Source: Guillardia theta CCMP2712
Taxonomy: Eukaryota > Cryptophyceae > Pyrenomonadales > Geminigeraceae
DNA length: 28,922 nucleotides
Direction of reading: 5' to 3'
NCBI RefSeq assembly: GCF_000315625.1
Contig: NW_005434568.1
Coordinates: forward strand, 1-28,922
The first letter of the stretch is position 1; each line of letters starts with the position of its first letter. This document shows, piece after piece, positions 27,601 through 28,922 of this stretch. Under the pieces are notes generated by a model. That model saw only the letters and a list, made by a program, of their open reading frames with translations. It ran no database searches and had not been told where the DNA came from. Position numbers and translations under genes: made by a program.

Positions 27601-28184
27601 GAGATGGCCATGGTTCTTCTGGCACTTGAAATATTTCTTCCCCTACCCAGCCCATCATGACGGCAGCGCCTCTACTCCTGCCTCCTGCCTCCTGCCTCCT
27701 GCCTCCTGCCTCCTGCCTCCTGCCTCCTCCTCATGCATGCTCCTCCCTACACCCAACTCTCTCCTTCTGCCTCTTTCTCTCCTCCGCCCTCCATCCCCTG
27801 TCTTCTCTCCTCTCTCCTCTCTCCTCCACTTTCCTCCCTCCATCCTCCGCCCATCCTCCTCCTGACCTTGATAGTTCCGTCATTCTTGCCTACTGGCTGA
27901 TCATACACAACTCCGACCCACCTTGTGCAGAACGTCAGCAGGTCCAGGCAGAACGCAGCATTCTTTCATCGCACAACATCGGAGCAACAACACACAGATT
28001 GTGAGATAATCGGCAAGGGAGGAAAACAGTGCAGGGCCATGGCACATACATTCCAGATGGGAGATCTGGAAGATCGGAGCCAAGAAACGCGATTTCACCT
28101 AAAACAAGACTGTCAGCAGAGAGCTGAACAAGTTGAGTTCTTACCGGTGTTTCCATCTACAACACATCTCTGACCAACTTCCAT
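24674..28184 (-). CDS. CAP-Gly / WD40-repeat protein
   Basis: About 22 exons splice in phase into a product of roughly 523 residues. Main exons: 28184-28145, 28098-28050, 27921-27867, 27642-27596, 27544-27493, 27226-27183, 27139-27033, 26931-26846, 26612-26554, 26506-26416, 26369-26267, 26052-25981, 25919-25882, 25832-25775, 25728-25589, 25527-25438, 25362-25287, 25234-25140, 25093-25040, 25004-24905, 24863-24802, 24727-24674. Residues 1-71 are a complete CAP-Gly domain (FLGSDLPDLPSGMWVGVVYD, GKNDG at 41-45, HGHLVRPDKVKVL), which normally binds C-terminal EEY/F motifs of tubulin or end-binding proteins. Residues 85-160 are a helical linker. From 161 the WD40 propeller begins, with strand motifs NTCISVW, KLCLW, VCVWD, AMLWD, VKVWD and LLYNF and several GH dipeptides (GHTEW, GHSAS, GHSAP, GHGGH). 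A microtubule- or flagellum-linked scaffold role is inferred. The weakest join is the 43-nt intron 27182-27140 (donor GTCGTC); if wrong, the WD40 part could be its own gene starting at ATG 27135. Confidence 0.7.
27418..27436. repeat. Poly-C homopolymer in an intron
   Basis: Nineteen consecutive C on the plus strand, inside the 266-nt intron (27227-27492) of the CAP-Gly/WD40 gene. The exact length is prone to sequencing error. Confidence 0.8.
27675..27723. repeat. Heptamer tandem repeat (CTCCTGC)7
   Basis: Seven perfect tandem units of CTCCTGC on the plus strand. They lie in the 224-nt intron (27643-27866) that interrupts the CAP-Gly domain of the minus-strand gene. Confidence 0.9.
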
Positions 28185-28362
28185 GTGTTCAGCAGCACCT
28201 GATCGAAGTGTCCATTACTACCCTAGACACCCCGATCGATTTGCCCTAATCCCTCGTTCTGTTCCTTTCTTTACCTCTGTCTCCCATACCTGCATAGCCC
28301 TCGCTCCCTCCTTCCTTCCCTTGCCCTCCCTCCCATCCCCGTCTCCTTCTCCCCCTAACCCC

Positions 28363-28513
28363 GCTCCTCCTGCTCCTCCTGCTCCTCCTGCTCCTCCTGC
28401 TCCTGCTCCTGCTCCTGCTCCTCCTCCTGCTCCTCCTCCTGCTCCTGCTCCTCCTGCTCCCCCTTCCTCCTCCTCCTGCTCCTCCTCCTGCTCCTCCTCC
28501 TGCTCCTCCTCCT
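28363..28513. repeat. GCTCCTCCT / GCTCCT low-complexity repeat
   Basis: About 150 bp of mixed TCC/GCT triplets with a higher-order pattern of GCTCCTCCT and GCTCCT units. It is open in several frames (Pro-Ala, Ser-Cys or, on the other strand, Glu-Gln/Gly-Ala), as any triplet repeat would be. It lies between the CAP-Gly gene start and the exons at 28647 and is probably intronic or intergenic. Confidence 0.85.
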
Positions 28514-28646
28514 CTTTGTTATCGCCCTCCTCCTCCTCCATGACCTCAATCCAATCCTTGTGCCTTCGTCTGCGTGCTATGTCCTCCTCCTCTTCCATCC
28601 TCCCTCTCCCCGTCTCAACCCTTCCTCCCCTCACGCTTTTTCGTAG

Positions 28647-28921
28647 CCTCCTGAGCTGTGGTGGGACGGAGCTTACCCAGACATGGTGGACAAGCTCAAA
28701 CAGAAAGTTGTCAACTGGTGTACAGACTATATCACCTCTCCTTTGCTCACAATCAACATCTCATCTTGCAATCTATCTCTTCTCCCATCTCACAATTCAA
28801 TATCTCCCTCTCTCCTCTCCTAATAACTCCCTCCCGTGAGCTTACGCTCCTTGCAAGGTTCTATGTCATTCCAAGAACGCATGTAAGGTTGAAGAACAGA
28901 TACAACAGGTTCTATAGGTGA
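28647..28921 (+). CDS. Unrecognised gene, last exons (partial)
   Basis: An exon at 28647-28717 follows a strong acceptor (TTTTTCGTAG) and encodes a natural-looking segment (PPELWWDGAYPDMVDKLKQK). It ends at a donor after AACTG. The acceptor CTTGCAAG before 28858 joins it in phase to a short basic tail (RTHVRLKNRYNRFYR) and a stop at 28919-28921. The intron would be 140 nt. Upstream exons were not located; the pyrimidine- and triplet-rich DNA at 28260-28646 is probably an intron. The tail could also splice onward at GTAAGG near 28883, past the window edge. No family is recognised. Confidence 0.4.
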
Positions 28922-28922
28922 T

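Noticed and set aside
28183-28839. Long plus-strand open frame rich in Pro-Ala-Pro-Pro and Ser-Cys
   Set aside because: It is produced by a GCTCCT triplet repeat that is open in several frames on both strands. The first exon of the minus-strand CAP-Gly gene begins at the same place, and the part after 28647 is better explained by a spliced exon in another frame.

Overview
This is nuclear DNA of a unicellular eukaryote, most likely a microalga; the base composition, the GC-rich intergenic repeats and the many very short introns would suit a cryptophyte, but that assignment is inference. The eukaryotic case rests on what can be read directly: GT-AG introns, mostly 41-61 nt, keep reading frames exactly in phase in at least five genes. 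Protein families include CAP-Gly, WD40, a PH-linked voltage-gated channel, an Mmtag-domain nuclear protein and a retrotransposon Gag. No bacterial operons, tRNA, rRNA or CRISPR were seen.

Layout. 133-963 (-) is the first exon of a heavy-metal (HMA) domain protein, probably the N-terminus of a copper-transporting P-type ATPase that leaves the window on the left. 2065-3951 (-) is a PH-domain plus single-domain voltage-gated cation channel. 5827-6886 (-) is a three-exon Mmtag (MMTAG2-like) gene. 6887-8375 is intergenic and holds two copies of a short inverted-repeat element, one flanked by a 12-bp direct repeat; a third copy lies at 22164-22309.

The centre of the window (8376-19642) is a large inverted duplication. 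Two copies of one six-exon gene face each other tail to tail around a 2.0-kb unique spacer. Each encodes a secreted protein: signal peptide, Cys-rich cap, 24-residue leucine-rich repeats (15 in the left copy, 20 in the right), several EF-hands, and a trypsin-like domain that has lost its catalytic His and Ser. The C-terminal halves are almost identical, whereas the LRR arrays differ in repeat number and in composition. The outer homology break falls at the start codon, so the copies have unrelated upstream DNA. The spacer carries a Gag-like zinc-knuckle gene (13232-14650, -).

Right part. 19721-23047 is mainly GC-rich intergenic DNA with a GTAC-palindrome cluster and one uncertain small ORF (21406-21924, -). 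23048-24327 (+) is a seven-exon secreted, Cys-rich, glycosylatable orphan protein. 24674-28184 (-) is a roughly 22-exon gene whose spliced product joins an N-terminal CAP-Gly domain to a WD40 propeller. 28647-28921 (+) holds the last exons of an unrecognised gene.

No pathway links these genes. The main biological interest is the inverted LRR/EF-hand/pseudoprotease pair, which looks like a modular, rapidly re-arranging recognition region attached to a conserved C-terminus. All exon models are hand-built from frame and splice-site logic and have no transcript support.
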